Part shown: in pieces, positions 1 to 8,935 of the stretch
Position numbering within the stretch: the first letter of the stretch is position 1
Layout of the letters: every line of letters starts with the position of its first letter
Source of the DNA: Labrenzia sp. DG1229
GTDB taxonomy: Bacteria; Pseudomonadota; Alphaproteobacteria; Rhizobiales; Stappiaceae
Length of the DNA stretch: 64,000 bases
NCBI RefSeq assembly: GCF_000521215.1
Contig: NZ_KI928927.1
Location: forward strand, 32,440 to 96,439
Reading direction: 5' to 3'
Notes under the pieces: generated by a model
What the model saw: only the letters and a program-made list of their open reading frames with translations
The model's database searches: none
Told to the model about the DNA's origin: nothing
Program-made: the position numbers and the translations under genes

Positions 1-1
1 C

Positions 2-469
2 GCCGATCTGCGGGCGAAGTCACTCACCTTCTTGCGCGACAATTTTGGCAAGTCGGGAACCTGGTATTATCGGATTTCGCGGGGGGTCGACGAGAGACCG
101 GTTCAGCCCGATCGTCCCCGCAAGTCGATTGGTGCCGAAGACACCTTCGTTTCCGATATTTTCGATCTTGAAGCGGCAATGGCCGAGTTGGTTCCCCTCG
201 CCGAAAAGGTCTGGCAACACGCGAAAAGTAAGCAAATCAGCGGGCGGACCGTGACACTCAAAGTCAAATATGCGGACTTCCAGCAGATTACTCGCAGCCG
301 GACGTCGGCCAGTTCAATTAGCAACCTGGATGAACTGGTGGGCGTCTCCCGCGCGCTCCTGGATGGCGTGTTCCCCGTGGCAAAAGGAATACGCCTCCTG
401 GGCGTCTCATTATCATCTCTCAGCGAAAGCGTCCTTGGACCGACGAGAGATCAATTGACGCTGCTTTGA
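2..469 (+). CDS. dinB: DNA polymerase IV, C-terminal part (5' end outside window)
   Basis: Y-family translesion polymerase; only the last ~155 codons are in the window and the frame is open to the left edge. The visible part is the little-finger domain, with the family-typical run FGKSGTWYYRISRG followed by the DERPV and RKSIGAEDTF stretches, and ends in QLTLL. That C-terminal pentapeptide resembles the QLxLF beta-clamp-binding motif used by bacterial polymerase IV. The product acts on stalled replication forks. It is transcribed rightwards towards mobile-element debris, so it is the last gene of its unit here. Confidence 0.88.
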   Translation, partial: ADLRAKSLTFLRDNFGKSGTWYYRISRGVDERPVQPDRPRKSIGAEDTFVSDIFDLEAAMAELVPLAEKVWQHAKSKQISGRTVTLKVKYADFQQITRSRTSASSISNLDELVGVSRALLDGVFPVAKGIRLLGVSLSSLSESVLGPTRDQLTLL

Positions 470-530
470 GTGCTCGTGGCCGTCGTTCGTGTCGCGTAGG
501 ACGGATATTCGAAAGACCGGCCGAGGCGTT

Positions 531-644
531 TCACGACTTTCCTGTGAGCAGGCCGTCGTATCGAATGCGGTGGAAGCCGCGCGGCAGGACATGGAGCAGG
601 AAGCATCGGATGAACTCGTCGGTGTCGAGGGTCATGAACTGCTG
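531..644 (-). pseudogene. IS91-family transposase fragment
   Basis: About 37 codons read MTLDTDEFIRCFLLHVLPRGFHRIRYDGLL, a stretch typical of the C-terminal half of Y2 (IS91-family) transposases, and then stop. Nothing else of the element is recognisable on either side, so this is a relic. The rest of the 470-865 interval holds only overlapping spurious frames and no supported gene. Confidence 0.6.
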
Positions 645-865
645 CCGGTCGGGGAACGCTTTGCGGTCTGGCTGCTTGCAGCCGTCAAACGGTTGATGCC
701 GACATTCACCCAAAGTGTTCTCGTTAGTGCTTCCGGCCCATTCCTGCCATTGGTCTGTCTGACGGAAGACAATGATAAAGCTGCGAAAACGGCCATTCGT
801 CTTACTGCGTACGACAGAGCCAAGAATGGCAGCAGTGCAGGACGAGGCGTACCCTCATAGTTTCA

Positions 866-1246
866 TCAGGGATCTTTCGGCCTGTAGCCGATATCAAATT
901 CAGCCTCCGGCATTGCGAAAGGCACCGAAAAACGAATCCGATTTTCGGCGAGATTCTCCGATCCCGTCGATGCCTTTGCTCCAAGTTTCAGAGGCAACAC
1001 CGAAATACCCATCCCACCCTCGGCTGATGCGCCTTCTGTCGCAGTAACAGCTACATCGAAATCGATCATCACAACCATATGCCCGGTCTGGGTATCGAGA
1101 TATTTCTTTGGCGCATGATCAGCACCAAGGCGGATGCCCCGGGGGCTCACATGTTCCCCTTCGTTCACGCTTTGTGCGCCGCGGATCCCAGCTAGAATTT
1201 GCTGGAGCGTTTCAGATACGAAATCGCTAAGTGGTTTTTGGCTCAC
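866..1246 (-). CDS. Conserved small protein, possibly trypco2-like
   Basis: 126-residue soluble protein with no signal peptide or membrane segment. The N-terminus (LSDFVSETLQQILAGIRGAQ) is an amphipathic helix. The middle has MIDFDVAVTATEG and a glycine-rich GGMGISVLPLKLGAK stretch, followed by NRIRFSVPFAMP. This helix plus beta-strand layout with a central FDVAVTA motif recalls small proteins found next to trypsin-like effectors (trypco2 type). I infer that resemblance from memory; no partner protease is seen nearby. The gene stands alone on the minus strand. Confidence 0.6.
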   Translation of the reverse strand: MSQKPLSDFVSETLQQILAGIRGAQSVNEGEHVSPRGIRLGADHAPKKYLDTQTGHMVVMIDFDVAVTATEGASAEGGMGISVLPLKLGAKASTGSENLAENRIRFSVPFAMPEAEFDIGYRPKDP

Positions 1247-1567
1247 GGCACTTCCTCACAGTTTGGGAACATATCTGCATACAAAGTTTTAATGGACATT
1301 ATGATACTTGCAGCCCGTTTGGCTGAGAAGGGCTCCAAGCGGCGGTGCGGCGCTGCAATTCTGACCCTCGCTGATGTCTAGCCGACACAAACGGCCCTTT
1401 TCTGACATTCATCGGCTGAAATGACGTTGCAGTGCAGCCCGCAAATGCTGTCATTCATTGCATCGGCTAAGACGGCTGGCAATCAGACGCCAACAATACG
1501 GACGAAGCCGCTGTCTAAAGGCCATGCCGCCAGGTTTTCTTCGATTTTGGTTGTTAAGTTACACTCT
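1247..1567. other. Intergenic stretch with no gene seen
   Basis: No convincing reading frame. It contains the left copy of a diverged 59-bp direct repeat (1339-1397) whose partner lies beyond the hydrolase gene. Confidence 0.5.
1339..1397 (+). repeat. Diverged direct repeat, left copy
   Basis: 59 bases that match 2425-2483 at 49 of 59 positions by eye with no gap, ending in an identical CGACACAAACGGCCC block. Together the two copies bracket the alpha/beta hydrolase gene. Confidence 0.7.
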
Positions 1568-2329
1568 TCAAGTGTGCAGCGTCCGTTGTAGGAACGAAGC
1601 AAGAAGCCCATGATGTTTGTTTTCCCCCTCACTGCCGGGTACATGACCTTCGCCGTCATAGTAGTGTGCTTCACACGGTAAATCGGCCGTCTTTCGGCGC
1701 TCTTCCAACCGCCGGGTCATGTCTGGCGACCAAGTCCGGTCCTCCAATCCAACGGACAAAAAGAGCGGGCCAGGGTAGCGTTCGATTTCGATTGGCGTTG
1801 TTGGCAGCAGGTCATCCGAACTTCCGTTCCATGTCCATGCACGCCTGGAAGGATCCCATGCTTGCCATCCCGGATCGCCGATGTCGCGGTAACTTCTCGC
1901 ATCAAACGCGCCACAAATGACATCGGGAGCAGCAAGGCATGCAATTGCATCAGGAAGCCCGTCCATTTCGTCTTGGGCCATAAGCGATGCAAGCAAAAGC
2001 GCGTGCTCTGCCCCTCGGGACACGCCGTACACCGCAACCTTACCATTGCCCGGTGCCAGTTTACGCAATGCAGCCAATGCCTCTGCGGTTCGCAAAATCT
2101 CGACATCTTCAATATGACCTGCGTTCCAGGCGTTACCGCCCTTGGAATAGCTATGTGGGTAGCACAAGAAGCCGTTTGCCGCGAGGATGGCGGCAGTCCG
2201 GTGCGCCCAGCCCGACATTCCGCCCTCAGAGCCATGAAGAAGCATAACGCTCGGAAAGGGGCCTTCTCCCGCAGGCCCATAAGTTGTACCCCAATCGGGC
2301 AGAAGGCGGCGGATTACAGACATTTCCAT
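1568..2329 (-). CDS. Alpha/beta hydrolase (dienelactone hydrolase / BAAT-like)
   Basis: Predicted serine hydrolase of about 253 residues. The oxyanion region VMLLHGSEGG, a nucleophile elbow GVSRGAEHA with Ser in the GxSxG motif, an acid in VGLEDRTWSP and a late His in GEGHVPGSE make a complete triad. The frame stays open to 2476, but the first 49 codons run into the repeat and read unlike protein. I therefore place the start at the ATG at 2329 (MEMSVIRRLLPDWGTTY); an ATG two codons later is an alternative. Substrate unknown. It is monocistronic and flanked by direct repeats, which suggests acquisition as a unit. Confidence 0.75.
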   Translation of the reverse strand: MEMSVIRRLLPDWGTTYGPAGEGPFPSVMLLHGSEGGMSGWAHRTAAILAANGFLCYPHSYSKGGNAWNAGHIEDVEILRTAEALAALRKLAPGNGKVAVYGVSRGAEHALLLASLMAQDEMDGLPDAIACLAAPDVICGAFDARSYRDIGDPGWQAWDPSRRAWTWNGSSDDLLPTTPIEIERYPGPLFLSVGLEDRTWSPDMTRRLEERRKTADLPCEAHYYDGEGHVPGSEGENKHHGLLASFLQRTLHT

Positions 2330-2724
2330 TACTTGTGCCCAACTTGGTGATTTGAAGTTCGTCCTCAGATAGCAAACTTCGGCCTGCGGCGCAGCATATT
2401 GAAAATTGGGCTCAAACCGGCCTTGCGGCGGTGTGGCGCTCCAGTCCTGACCTTGGCTGGTGCCTGGTCGACACAAACGGCCCTGATGTATGTGCCGGCT
2501 GCTGTTCGCAATAGAGAAATTGGCACGGCTTCAGAACTCGCTCATATGTATACGGCCTTTTTGATCGGCTCGCGGGCCGTGGCCTCGTTGGGGTTCCGCA
2601 CGCACCATGGTCTTATTAGCGGATAGGTCGATGATGACCGTCAGGGCCGTCAGACTTTGTGGGCGTCATTTATCCGTTCCATGCTGTTCTCTTTCGCGAA
2701 TTTCGTTATGTCCCGGTTTACTCC
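2330..2724. other. Intergenic stretch with repeat copy, no gene
   Basis: Contains the right 59-bp repeat copy and then the 3' flank of the IS110 transposase gene. A short stem (GGTTTA/TAAACC) overlaps the transposase stop codon near 2715-2731. No coding sequence is supported. Confidence 0.45.
2425..2483 (+). repeat. Diverged direct repeat, right copy
   Basis: Partner of 1339-1397, same orientation and same length, about 83% identical by eye. It lies upstream of the hydrolase start and could also have supplied part of its promoter region. Confidence 0.7.
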
Positions 2725-3795
2725 TTAAACCGCTTCCGGGATCATTGTGTTGTGGGCATCAAACCTTGTGCCGTGGCGCAGGATGCTCCAGGCAGCGCGG
2801 GCCAGCTTGTTGGCCAGCGCAATGGCGGCCTTGTTTCTGGGCATGCGTGCAACGGCATTGGTCAACCAAGGGCCAAAACTGAAGGCCTCCCAGCGATGGG
2901 GCCGCATCATGATCACCTTGGCGGCCTGGACGAAGAGCATCCTGAGATATCGGCTTCCACGCTTCGTGATCCGGCCAAGAACCGTTCGTCCGCCCGTACT
3001 GTACTGGCGTGGGACAAGCCCAACCCAGGCCGCAAAGTCTCGCCCCCTGTCGAAAGCTTCTCCCTGACCGATGGCAGCGACCACGGCCGTGGAGATCATG
3101 GGGCCAATACCCGGGATGGTCATGATGTTGACGCAGTTCTTCTCTGTACGACTGATCTCTTCTATCTCATCTGAAACGGCCTCAATGCGTTCATCAAGCC
3201 GCAGCCAATCATCACGAAGCCCCAGCAGGATCATGCGCATGCGTTCAGAGATTTCTTCCCGTCGATTGTCCAGAATAATCTCGAAGGAATTGTCCAATGC
3301 TCGAAGGCCTCTCCGAACCGTAATCCCCTGTTCAATCAGAAAGGCGCGGATCTGATTGATCGTGGCGGTCCGGCGAGACACAAGGCGGGAACGAACCCGG
3401 TGGAGTGCCTGAAGATCGAGTTGGTCCTGCGTTTTCTCTGTCACGGTGCGAAGGTTCGGACGCAAGGCTGCCTCGGCAATGGCTTCAGCATCGTTGTAAT
3501 CGTTCTTTTGCCCCTTATTGAATGGCTTCACATAATGGGCCGGAATGATCCGGGGCTCGAACCCCATGGCCCGAAGTGTTCGGCTGACAAAGTGCGCGCT
3601 TAAACAAGCTTCCAGGCCGACAATGCACCTCGGCAACCTCTCAAAAGTCGCATCCAACGCTAGCCGCTTGATCTGCTTGCGAATGACGACCTGGCCCGAT
3701 CGATCAAAACCAACCAGATGAAACGTGTCCTTGCCAATGTCGACACCTAAAACCCAAAGATCTTTCAAATTGCCATTCTTCTTTGCACTCATCAC
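2725..3795 (-). CDS. IS110-family transposase (element A)
   Basis: 356 residues, full length for the family. The N-terminal DEDD RuvC-like domain shows GVDIGKDTF, GLEAC and NDYNDAEAIAEA. The C-terminal Tnp_20 domain has the helix-hairpin-helix PGIGP and the serine-bearing region STGGRTVLGRITKRGSRYLR. IS110 enzymes recombine DNA guided by a bridge RNA encoded in a flanking non-coding end. No frameshift is visible, so the enzyme may be functional. Element ends cannot be set from one copy because the family makes no clear target duplication. Confidence 0.93.
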   Translation of the reverse strand: MMSAKKNGNLKDLWVLGVDIGKDTFHLVGFDRSGQVVIRKQIKRLALDATFERLPRCIVGLEACLSAHFVSRTLRAMGFEPRIIPAHYVKPFNKGQKNDYNDAEAIAEAALRPNLRTVTEKTQDQLDLQALHRVRSRLVSRRTATINQIRAFLIEQGITVRRGLRALDNSFEIILDNRREEISERMRMILLGLRDDWLRLDERIEAVSDEIEEISRTEKNCVNIMTIPGIGPMISTAVVAAIGQGEAFDRGRDFAAWVGLVPRQYSTGGRTVLGRITKRGSRYLRMLFVQAAKVIMMRPHRWEAFSFGPWLTNAVARMPRNKAAIALANKLARAAWSILRHGTRFDAHNTMIPEAV

Positions 3796-4196
3796 TGCTT
3801 CTCCTGTAACCGTGGATCATCCAAACCAAGGATAACCCAACCTCGGGGAAGCAGCCGGCACATCCCATTAGCTGCCGTTCGTCGAGCAGATGGGTGCTGC
3901 TGTGTACAATCCGATAGTAGACTTTCGATGGGACGCTAATCTAGCCTCAGTACGAGTGACGGCATCGCGGACGGATTCAACACTGCCTTATTAGCCTTAT
4001 TAGCCTTATTAGCCTTATTATGGTCTTCGGATTCTATGACCGCGCAAAAGTTGATTACGGATTTTGACAGCCTCGAATGGAGGCCGCCTCCGTCCCTTCA
4101 ATTGGGAGAAGCCCTGGCCTTGGGATCAAGGCTCGTGCTTTTGCATCAGAGGTGTGCCAATCTGCGATTGGTACTTAAAATTGAGTTGTTTTAAGA
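3796..4196. other. Upstream flank of IS110 element A, no gene
   Basis: Non-coding on both strands. The part next to the transposase start (about 3796-3960) is the place where an IS110-group bridge RNA and promoter would lie; an IS1111-group element would instead carry it at the other end. A 9-bp tandem repeat sits at 3985-4020. The remainder shows nothing recognisable. Confidence 0.4.
3985..4020 (+). repeat. Tandem repeat, 9-bp unit x4
   Basis: Four exact copies of GCCTTATTA in a row. The block lies between the IS110 element and the next gene and is outside any reading frame. Confidence 0.9.
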
Positions 4197-5045
4197 ATGC
4201 GAACGGATCGGCAAATCTTATTTATTGTTCTTGGCCTGTGCCTCTCACTGATTTCACCCGCCGCATTTGCTCAGTCCGAGGTGATTGATGCGGCTATTCG
4301 CCTTAAGCAGGCCCATGTTGTTCGTTACTATGAACACTGCATGGACCAAATCCGATCCGATGCGAAATGCCGCGCTGAGTTGAACGCTCTGCATCCACGC
4401 GAAAAAGCCGCTCTGGGCAAGATCCTGATTAATGCCAGCCGCTACGGCGAATTCGAGATCAGTGAGGCCAGCGCCGCTTGCTACGATCCCGGCCACGACT
4501 ATCTGGACCTGATAGAATGTTGGGAGCTGCTTGCGACCAAGATGGCCGCTGGTGAAGACATCAAACCGGAAGTGCCCAAACCCGTTGTAGGCCTGAGCGA
4601 AAGAGCCGGTGAGATATTTTCAGAGCTGCCCCCAACCCAGCAGAAATCGATTGTCCTGTGTGTGCGGGGAAGGGTCAACATCAACTTTCAGGATACGGTC
4701 GCGCACAATCTCAAGCTCGGTGGAAGCGATGCGCTATGGGCGCTGAAGATAAACGGCTTCGAAAACGCCCAGATGTCCAGATTGGCAAAGGCGGCGAACT
4801 GGACCGAAATGACGGGCTACTACGAGATGGAGGCGGATAATGCCTCAAAACTCATTCGCGGCGAGATCGGCTTTGAAAAATATCGGTTATTATCAAAAGA
4901 CAGCCAAAAACTTCTAAGCGCGGCCCTTACCCGTGAAAGCTCGTGGCAGTCCGCACACAATCGGAACTTTCAAAAATTTGCGCGCGAATGCGAGGAACTG
5001 GCTACGAAGATCATCGGCAGCGCCAAGGTGGCTGCATCTGAATAA
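4197..5045 (+). CDS. Secreted hypothetical protein
   Basis: 282 residues. A Sec signal peptide is clear (basic MRTDRQ, hydrophobic ILFIVLGLCLSLISP, cleavage around AAFA/QS), so the product is periplasmic or exported. The mature part is mostly helical and contains scattered cysteines (HCMDQ, DAKCRAEL, AACYDP, IECWEL, VLCVRG, ARECEEL), which could form disulfides. I do not recognise the family. The gene is followed 15 bases later by the GGCT-fold gene in the same direction, so the two are probably co-transcribed. Confidence 0.72.
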   Translation: MRTDRQILFIVLGLCLSLISPAAFAQSEVIDAAIRLKQAHVVRYYEHCMDQIRSDAKCRAELNALHPREKAALGKILINASRYGEFEISEASAACYDPGHDYLDLIECWELLATKMAAGEDIKPEVPKPVVGLSERAGEIFSELPPTQQKSIVLCVRGRVNINFQDTVAHNLKLGGSDALWALKINGFENAQMSRLAKAANWTEMTGYYEMEADNASKLIRGEIGFEKYRLLSKDSQKLLSAALTRESSWQSAHNRNFQKFARECEELATKIIGSAKVAASE

Positions 5046-5060
5046 CAATGTGAGCACATT

Positions 5061-5645
5061 ATGACCGTTGGAATACTTGCATATGGATCATTAATCTCGG
5101 ACCCCGGTCAGGAGATTAAGGACGCGAGAATAGCCACAAAAAAAGACATCAAAACGCCGTTCAATGTTGAGTATGCAAGGAGCAGCGGTATGCGCGAAGG
5201 CGCCCCCACGTTGGTTCCTGTTGAAGAAGGTGTTTCAGTTAACGCCCAGATTTTTGTGCTGAATGTCGATGAAACAGAAGCTGCCAACCGCCTATACAGA
5301 CGGGAAATCCACAAAGTAGGGAGCGGCAGGGAATACGAACCTAAGGAAAGTCCAGGCAAGAACACTGTTGTCGTGAAATGTGTCAGGAATTTCGAAGGAA
5401 TAGACACCGTCCTGTACACGAAGATTGCCGCAACGATCGACCCGCTCACACCAGAGAACCTCGCAAGGCTGGCTATCGAGAGCACGAAAGAGCAAACCGA
5501 CGGAAAGGACGGCATCACCTACCTGATGGATGCCAAGCGACACGGGATCAAAACCCGCCTGTCGCCTGAATATGAGCAGGAGATTCTACGCCAGCTTGGT
5601 GTTGAAAAACTGAAAGATGCTTTGGCTGCGGCCCGTAGCGCCTGA
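5061..5645 (+). CDS. Gamma-glutamylcyclotransferase-like (GGCT-fold) protein
   Basis: 194 residues. The N-terminus GILAYGSLISDPG is the glycine-rich YGSL substrate loop characteristic of the GGCT/BtrG/AIG2 fold. The R-R-E segment near residue 80 (RLYRREIHKVG) lies where the fold usually carries its acidic residue. Family members release 5-oxoproline from gamma-glutamyl amines, but many are uncharacterised and the substrate here is unknown. No signal peptide, so cytosolic. Co-directional with the secreted protein upstream and the truncated gene downstream. Confidence 0.65.
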   Translation: MTVGILAYGSLISDPGQEIKDARIATKKDIKTPFNVEYARSSGMREGAPTLVPVEEGVSVNAQIFVLNVDETEAANRLYRREIHKVGSGREYEPKESPGKNTVVVKCVRNFEGIDTVLYTKIAATIDPLTPENLARLAIESTKEQTDGKDGITYLMDAKRHGIKTRLSPEYEQEILRQLGVEKLKDALAAARSA

Positions 5646-5666
5646 ACCTCAAGAGGTGAGTGATCG

Positions 5667-5843
5667 ATGAATTCAGAGGATGAAAAAGCTCGGCTCCGCG
5701 AAACCTTGGCGCAGGTCAAACCGCTCTCCGCAGAATATTATCGTCTGACTGGAAAGCCTCTGGGCGTCACTGGCGAGGTCGCTGAATTTGTCGCGGCGGA
5801 AACACTCGGGCTTGAGCTGGCACCGCCGCGCACAGAAGGCTAA
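5667..5843 (+). pseudogene. DUF6998-like gene truncated by a stop codon
   Basis: 58 codons beginning MNSEDEKARLRETLAQVK and continuing EYYRLTGKPLGVTGEVAEFVAAETLGLEL. This is the conserved start of a protein family I know as DUF6998, which normally continues for roughly 100 more residues. After RTEG the frame meets TAA, but the next codons read DAIRR, matching the GYDAxR continuation of the family. This suggests that a Tyr codon became a stop. Further on the homology fades, so the gene is probably dead. Starts 21 bases after the GGCT-fold gene. Confidence 0.6.
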
Positions 5844-6111
5844 GACGCGATCCGACGTACCGGGGAGAGGGAAGATCATCCCGAAAGGGCATCGCCTTTT
5901 CGAAAGGACGGAAGGCCGTCCTTAAACCTGCTCGCTCGCAATCACCAAAATGGGGAATATTGGACATCTCTGCCGCTAGTACAATTTTTTCTAGTGTAAC
6001 AAACGTCGAAGCCACAATGAGAAATTTCGGTGCTAGCCAATTCGATAGACGTAGTATGCACATCGGAGAATAGTATAGCGGCCGTCCTCGAAACGTAGGG
6101 TTTTGATGCTT

Positions 6112-6531
6112 ATGAGTTTCTTTTCGCGTCGTTACATTCAAAAAATGCTTAACGAATTAGATGAGCATCTAAGCTCGGAAAAACGAACGTGACCTCATAA
6201 AACGGTTAGAGAGCAAACACTTGAATCAGAATTTGCCAGCAGAAATGGAACTGGCAGTACTATGGTCAGTGGCTCAAACTGGTGATCTAGAGATAGAACC
6301 GGAGTGGTGGGGTGGAAACAAAAAACCTGATGGGTATTCAGAGAGCATAATTGAAGGAACCGCCGTAATATTTGATGTTAAAGCTGTCTCGGACGGAAGT
6401 GTGTCACAGCAAGACGATATGAAAAAAGCTGCTGACCGAGTTTGTCAATTTGCTTCTTCTATCAAAAAAAAATTCGGGAAGCATTTGAATTTCTATTTTT
6501 TTGAAGAAGGCGCAAAAACAGGGCGATACAG
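6112..6531 (+). pseudogene. Unknown protein, N-terminal part, interrupted by ISAs1
   Basis: Left part of a gene split by the insertion at 6532. It opens MSFFSRRYIQKMLNELDEHLSSE, then the frame shifts by one base at an A5 run (6179-6183), continuing ERDLIKRLESK...LPAEMELAVLWSVAQTG to the insertion. Joined to the right part after removing the element and one target-site copy, the reading frame is restored across the junction (GAKTGRYS-KRRVLVKAEY) and the ancestral product is about 442 residues. Soluble, no recognised domain. The A-run shift may be a sequencing error. Without it, initiation at TTG 6221 or ATG 6245 would be needed. Confidence 0.6.
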
Positions 6532-7796
6532 CAGGGCTGTTCAACGCTTTTTATAGGCCTTTGTATGAGATTGCGATGTTTGGGTCGATAGCAGCGCCCC
6601 AAAGGGCCTTTGCGACATTCGAGACGCCGTTTGCCCTTACGATGTTGAGCGTCAGACTGCGCAGGCGCGCCATGACACCAGGGTTGCAGCGGATTCGGCT
6701 TGCATCCTCGGCCAGGGTGACATCGCGAACCCAGTGGTTGCAGTTCTCGATGGCCCAATGATTGCGGATGGCCGATGCGAAGGTCTTGGCGTCCAGCACG
6801 ACCGATGAGGCATAAATGCTCGTTTCCTCGCGGCTTTTCCAAAGGCCTGTTGCGGCGGATCGGATCCAGGTTCGCCGCGTGACGCGCACCACGGCGTCAA
6901 TATGGGGGCTCCAATCTCCGGCGAGGGCCTGTCCGGGCGCATAGACCTCGATGCGTCGCTCCTCCTGGCGATTGCGTGCGAGAGTTCGGCTGGCATCAGT
7001 ATCGTCGGGCCGGGTGGTCGCGATGATCCCTTCAAGCTGGCGTAACAGGGCCTTCTGGTTGTCCTTGACCTGGACGATCATGTTGTTGCCGGTCTGGCGG
7101 GCAATCTGGAATGTTTTTTTGGCAGTGCATCGCATCAAGCGTGAACACACGTCCGCAAAGGCCGAGCGCGGCGATCAGCGCCTGGGTGGCCGGGATTTCG
7201 TTGGACTTCTCGTCGACGGCTTCATGAGCGAGGATGATCTGGTGATCGACGGCAAAGGCCGAGAGCACATGGGCGGCCTTGGTATCGGAAAAGGCATCGA
7301 AACTCTGCCGCAACGTCTTTCCGTCTATAGCGATGAAGCGTGAAGGGTCCGCTGGAGCACAGGTTTGCTCAAGCTCTTGGGCATGACGTCGGAAGGCCAC
7401 CTCCAATGCGTCGGGATCGATCTGCCGCAGGATCCCACGCACCGATGTGTAGGCCGGAGCCCGCCGCAGAGCCGCCTTGGGAAAGGCCGCATTGAGAAGC
7501 GGCAATCTGGCGGCAATCAGGGCGTGAATTTGCCGATAGGAGCGTGCCCCACTCAGCATGGCGATGATCGAGAACAAAATCACGCCGACCTGACCGTACA
7601 TTTTGCCCTCAGCACGCCGACGGTCGGGAATTGCGGCAAGGCAGGACACAAGATCAAGGGATGGGGTCATGGAGAGCAACTTTCCTGATTCGGGTTGCTC
7701 TACATAGATTCAGAGACTTATCGTTCGGAAAAGCAAAAAATCACGACCTGTTGCAGACAGCCAAACGGTTCATATCACGAGCGTTGAACAGCCCTG
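6532..7796 (-). mobile_element. ISAs1-family insertion sequence
   Basis: 1265 bp bounded by perfect 17-bp terminal inverted repeats (CAGGGCTGTTCAACGCT at the left, its reverse complement ending at 7796). It is flanked by an exact 10-bp target duplication, GGCGATACAG, at 6522-6531 and 7797-7806. End sequence, size and duplication length fit the ISAs1 family. Perfect ends and duplication indicate a recent insertion. Confidence 0.95.
6551..7679 (-). pseudogene. ISAs1-family transposase, frameshifted
   Basis: DDE transposase in two overlapping frames. The first part (7679 down to about 7120) has the family N-terminus SLDLVSCLAAIPDRRRAEG and catalytic-region text FIAIDGKTLRQSFD and TLDAMHCQK. The second part continues TFQIARQTGNNMIVQVKDNQK to NHWAIENCNHWVRDV and the C-terminus. 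The break lies in an A7 run in the coding strand (T7 at 7115-7121 on the plus strand); one A fewer restores a single frame. It is a mutation, a sequencing error, or a site for transcriptional slippage. Confidence 0.85.
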
Positions 7797-8716
7797 GGCG
7801 ATACAGCAAGCGCCGTGTACTAGTTAAAGCCGAATACAGACCATCCAAAATACAAGCAGAACGAATTTCCGATTGGATTAAGAAACGGGTTTACCAATCT
7901 GAACCAATCCAAATTCATGAAGATGGTGTAGCGTTTCAAATCGACTATTCAAAGAAACCTCAATCAGAGCCCTTCGTTCGCACATCAATGCCGCCCGAAT
8001 GCTTTTCATTGAAAAAAAATCCAATATTCGCCGCATTGGACGAGAAGCGAAGGCAATTGCGTGGAGGTGATCCTGAAGCGTTGAAGTTGATCATTCTCGC
8101 CGACGTTGGTGCGGAACTCCTCCACCAAATTGGTGGATATATTCATCGCAGTTGGTCGCCGGATCAAACGTATGGACCCGATATCATACAGAGCTTCATA
8201 CAAAGGTTTCGCGGCGAAATTGACGCTGTGGTAGTTGTTTCGGCTTGGGACATGCGTTTCAAAGGCTCCGGACTTTTAGGCGTTCGTAACGAGCCCAATA
8301 TTTGGAAGATCACTGTATTCGTTCCAGAGAACAATCAGATCGACTGGTCAAATATCGAGTACATGTTTTCACGGCTGCCACCGCCAAGAATTGACGCGAA
8401 TCTAGCCCGGCAAAATCAAAGACATGGAAATTTTCGGCCGACGAACAGAGTACGGTACAAGGTAGCGCAAATTTTCTGGAGAAAGGAACCCTATCTGATG
8501 CAATTGAAGTTTTCGGCAGGAGCTTTGAGAGACCTAATTTCCGGTGATCTCAAACCTGATGATTTCTTGGATCAGTTTCCAGAAAAGTTTCGAAATGTGA
8601 TCAAGCATCACCAGAGTATTTCTTCGATTAAATTCGAAAAAGGCAAATCAAATGATGATGATGATTTAGTAGTCTTATCATTTGAGGAAGATCCTGCGGT
8701 TAGGGAATTTGAATAG
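7797..8716 (+). pseudogene. Unknown protein, C-terminal part after ISAs1
   Basis: Right part of the interrupted gene, in frame with the left part once the element is removed. About 305 residues read KRRVLVKAEYRPSKIQAERISDWIKKR through to an acidic C-terminus (SNDDDDLVVLSFEEDPAVREFE). It has no signal peptide or membrane segment and no motif I can name. An aspartate-containing stretch AVVVVSAWDM and many aromatic residues suggest a folded alpha/beta protein. Its composition is more A+T-rich than the core genes, consistent with foreign origin. Confidence 0.6.
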
Positions 8717-8935
8717 ACCATTTTAGCCCTGCTTTACCGCGTTCCTGTAAACAGATATTCGGCGAGCGACACATTCGTCTGCATGGCAGTCATTTGGCAC
8801 TATAGGCGGGTGGCGCGACGGCGAACGCCCGCTTTGGCCATTCGCACGTGCCAACTTCGCTCTCGCAGCGAAGGACCGCTTCCCGCCCTCTATTGACCTT
8901 TGCACGTCGCGCAACGAACGGCAGCCTCGCAAGAT

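Noticed and set aside
5904-5923. Perfect hairpin AAGGACGG/CCGTCCTT with a 4-base loop
   Set aside because: No T-run follows on either strand, so I could not call it a terminator.
5767-6141. A 124-codon minus-strand frame in the gap before the interrupted gene
   Set aside because: It overlaps the DUF6998-like relic and the start of the interrupted gene, and has no domain or ribosome-binding signal.
8723-8932. Possible small Arg/Ser-rich protein between the interrupted gene and yqaE
   Set aside because: It has no start signal or protein-like pattern, is repetitive in base composition and resembles common intergenic frames.
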